From Burkholderiales bacterium (GTDB lineage Bacteria; Pseudomonadota; Gammaproteobacteria; Burkholderiales; Burkholderiaceae_C): a stretch of DNA of 6,389 nucleotides. The stretch is from the NCBI GenBank assembly GCA_011390055.1, contig JAABTC010000111.1, positions 1-6,389 of the forward strand. The letters are read 5' to 3'. The notes below the pieces were generated by a model, which searched no databases, had not been told where the DNA came from, and saw only the letters and a program-made list of their open reading frames with translations. The translations under genes and the position numbers were made by a program. Numbering within the stretch: the stretch's first letter is position 1; the number at the start of each line of letters is the position of its first letter. Below are positions 5,395-6,389 of this stretch, piece after piece.

Positions 5395-6389
5395 CACCCC
5401 GGCCACCTCGTCGCGGCGAGCGGTCATCGCAGCACGGGCCTGTTGCACGATCAGCGCGGGTGCCACGTCGCGCAGTTTGTGATCGCTCCACACCTGGCGC
5501 CAGCGCCGCGCGCCGGGCAGTCCATGCACCAGACCCAGCATGTGCCGCGCGGCGTGCGACCAGCCGACGCCGCGGGCCACCAGCCCCGTCATGTAGTCGA
5601 CCATCGCCGACTCGACGCCTGCGCGGGTGGGTGGGGAAACCTCGCCGTCGCCCAGGAAGCGCCGGTCCCATTCGGCCATCAGCCAGGGGTGGTGGTAGGC
5701 CTGCCGGCCGAGCATCACACCATCCACATGCCGCAGGTGTTCGGCGATCTGATCGTTGTCGGCGATGCCGCCGTTGAGCACGATCGTCAACGCCGGAAAC
5801 TCGCGCTTCAGCCGGTACACGAACTCGTGGCGCAGCGGCGGCAGTTCGCGGTTCTCCTTCGGCGACAGGCCCTTCAGCCAAGCGTTGCGCGCGTGGACGA
5901 TGAAGACGTCGCAGCCGCCCTCGGCGACCGTGCCGACGAAATCGCGAACGAAGTCGTAGTTCTCCCCGCGGTCGATGCCGATGCGGTGCTTCACGGTCAC
6001 CGGCAAATCCACGGCATCGCGCATCGCCGCCACGCAGTCGCGCACCAGCGCCGATTCGGCCATCAGGCAGGCGCCGAACGCGCCACGCTGCACCCGCTCG
6101 CTCGGGCAGCCGCAGTTCAGGTTGACCTCGTCGTAGCCCCAGCGCAGCGCCAGCCTGGCGCACGCCGCGAGGTCGGCAGGTTCGCTGCCACCGAGCTGCA
6201 GCGCCAACGGATGCTCGGCGGCGTCGAAGTCGAGATGGCGCGCGACATCACCGTGCAGCAGCGCGCCGGTCGTCACCATCTCGGTGTAAAGACGGGCGCG
6301 CCGCGTGATCAGGCGATGGAAGAACCGACAGTGGCGGTCGGTCCAGTCCATCATCGGGGCGACGGACAAGCGCCAAGGGTTGAGTGGTT
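5389..6389 (-). CDS. dusA: tRNA-dihydrouridine(20/20a) synthase DusA, 5' end cut by window
   Basis: This is a flavin (FMN) enzyme that reduces uridine to dihydrouridine in the D-loop of tRNAs. Visible features match DusA and not DusB or DusC: VAPMMDWTDRHCR near the start, LYTEMVTTGALLHGD, and LALQLGGSEPADLA. The active-site segment NLNCGCPSERVQRGAFGACL holds the catalytic Cys (codon 6106-6108). VKHRIGID, VHARNAWLKGLSPKENRELP and LNGGIADNDQI (FMN phosphate region) follow. An in-frame TTG lies at 6367-6369, but the frame stays open to the window edge and encodes PLNPWRLSVAPMMDW, as in related proteins, so the true start is most likely outside. About 332 residues are seen, near full length for the family (about 330-345). 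The stop is TGA 5389-5391. A housekeeping gene, it is probably cotranscribed with the CoA-transferase gene, though the two jobs are not obviously linked. Confidence 0.95.
   Translation of the reverse strand, partial: PLNPWRLSVAPMMDWTDRHCRFFHRLITRRARLYTEMVTTGALLHGDVARHLDFDAAEHPLALQLGGSEPADLAACARLALRWGYDEVNLNCGCPSERVQRGAFGACLMAESALVRDCVAAMRDAVDLPVTVKHRIGIDRGENYDFVRDFVGTVAEGGCDVFIVHARNAWLKGLSPKENRELPPLRHEFVYRLKREFPALTIVLNGGIADNDQIAEHLRHVDGVMLGRQAYHHPWLMAEWDRRFLGDGEVSPPTRAGVESAMVDYMTGLVARGVGWSHAARHMLGLVHGLPGARRWRQVWSDHKLRDVAPALIVQQARAAMTARRDEVAGVA

Noticed and set aside
5306..6163. 285-codon minus-strand frame overlapping dusA
   Set aside because: It is out of frame with dusA, Arg-rich and without domains; a shadow frame.

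Overview
The window is GC-rich and densely coding, with family content that suggests a betaproteobacterium of the Burkholderiales (Rubrivivax/Leptothrix/Methylibium-like). This placement comes from protein sequence feel and FNR-type promoter sites, not from a search. Five of the six genes lie on the minus strand and read right to left. The left edge holds the tail of a convergent plus-strand gene.

Layout from right to left: dusA (tRNA-dihydrouridine synthase, 5' end beyond the window) is followed after 40 bases by a long acyl-CoA:acetate/3-ketoacid CoA-transferase with an unusual C-terminal extension. A perfect hairpin straddles the dusA stop codon. Next comes a 248-base gene-poor stretch (3169-3416). 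It holds an FNR/ANR-like site with a matched -10 element, an 18-bp perfect palindrome, and a broken copy of the first ~40 codons of a PAS sensor kinase. A small cupin protein and a hemolysin III/PAQR membrane protein (TrhA type) follow. Then comes a second FNR-like promoter, which drives an intact soluble PAS-PAS histidine kinase. The kinase converges on the 3' end of an aldo/keto reductase; I see no clear terminator in the 62 bases between them.

The most notable point is that one block, promoter plus kinase N-terminus, occurs twice about 1.4 kb apart as a direct repeat (1839-2008 and 3224-3403). One copy heads the complete kinase gene. The other has lost the rest of the kinase and now sits in front of the cupin-hemolysin III pair. 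In both copies the FNR-like site lies 32-33 bases from the same CAGAAT -10 hexamer, which is the spacing of a class II FNR-activated promoter. In the PAS stub all differences from residue 15 to 40 are synonymous. So the second copy looks like the remains of a once functional paralogue, not a fresh copy. A plausible reading is that the cupin and membrane protein have inherited an oxygen-responsive promoter from a deleted kinase gene, putting all three genes under low-oxygen control. That regulatory conclusion is inference.
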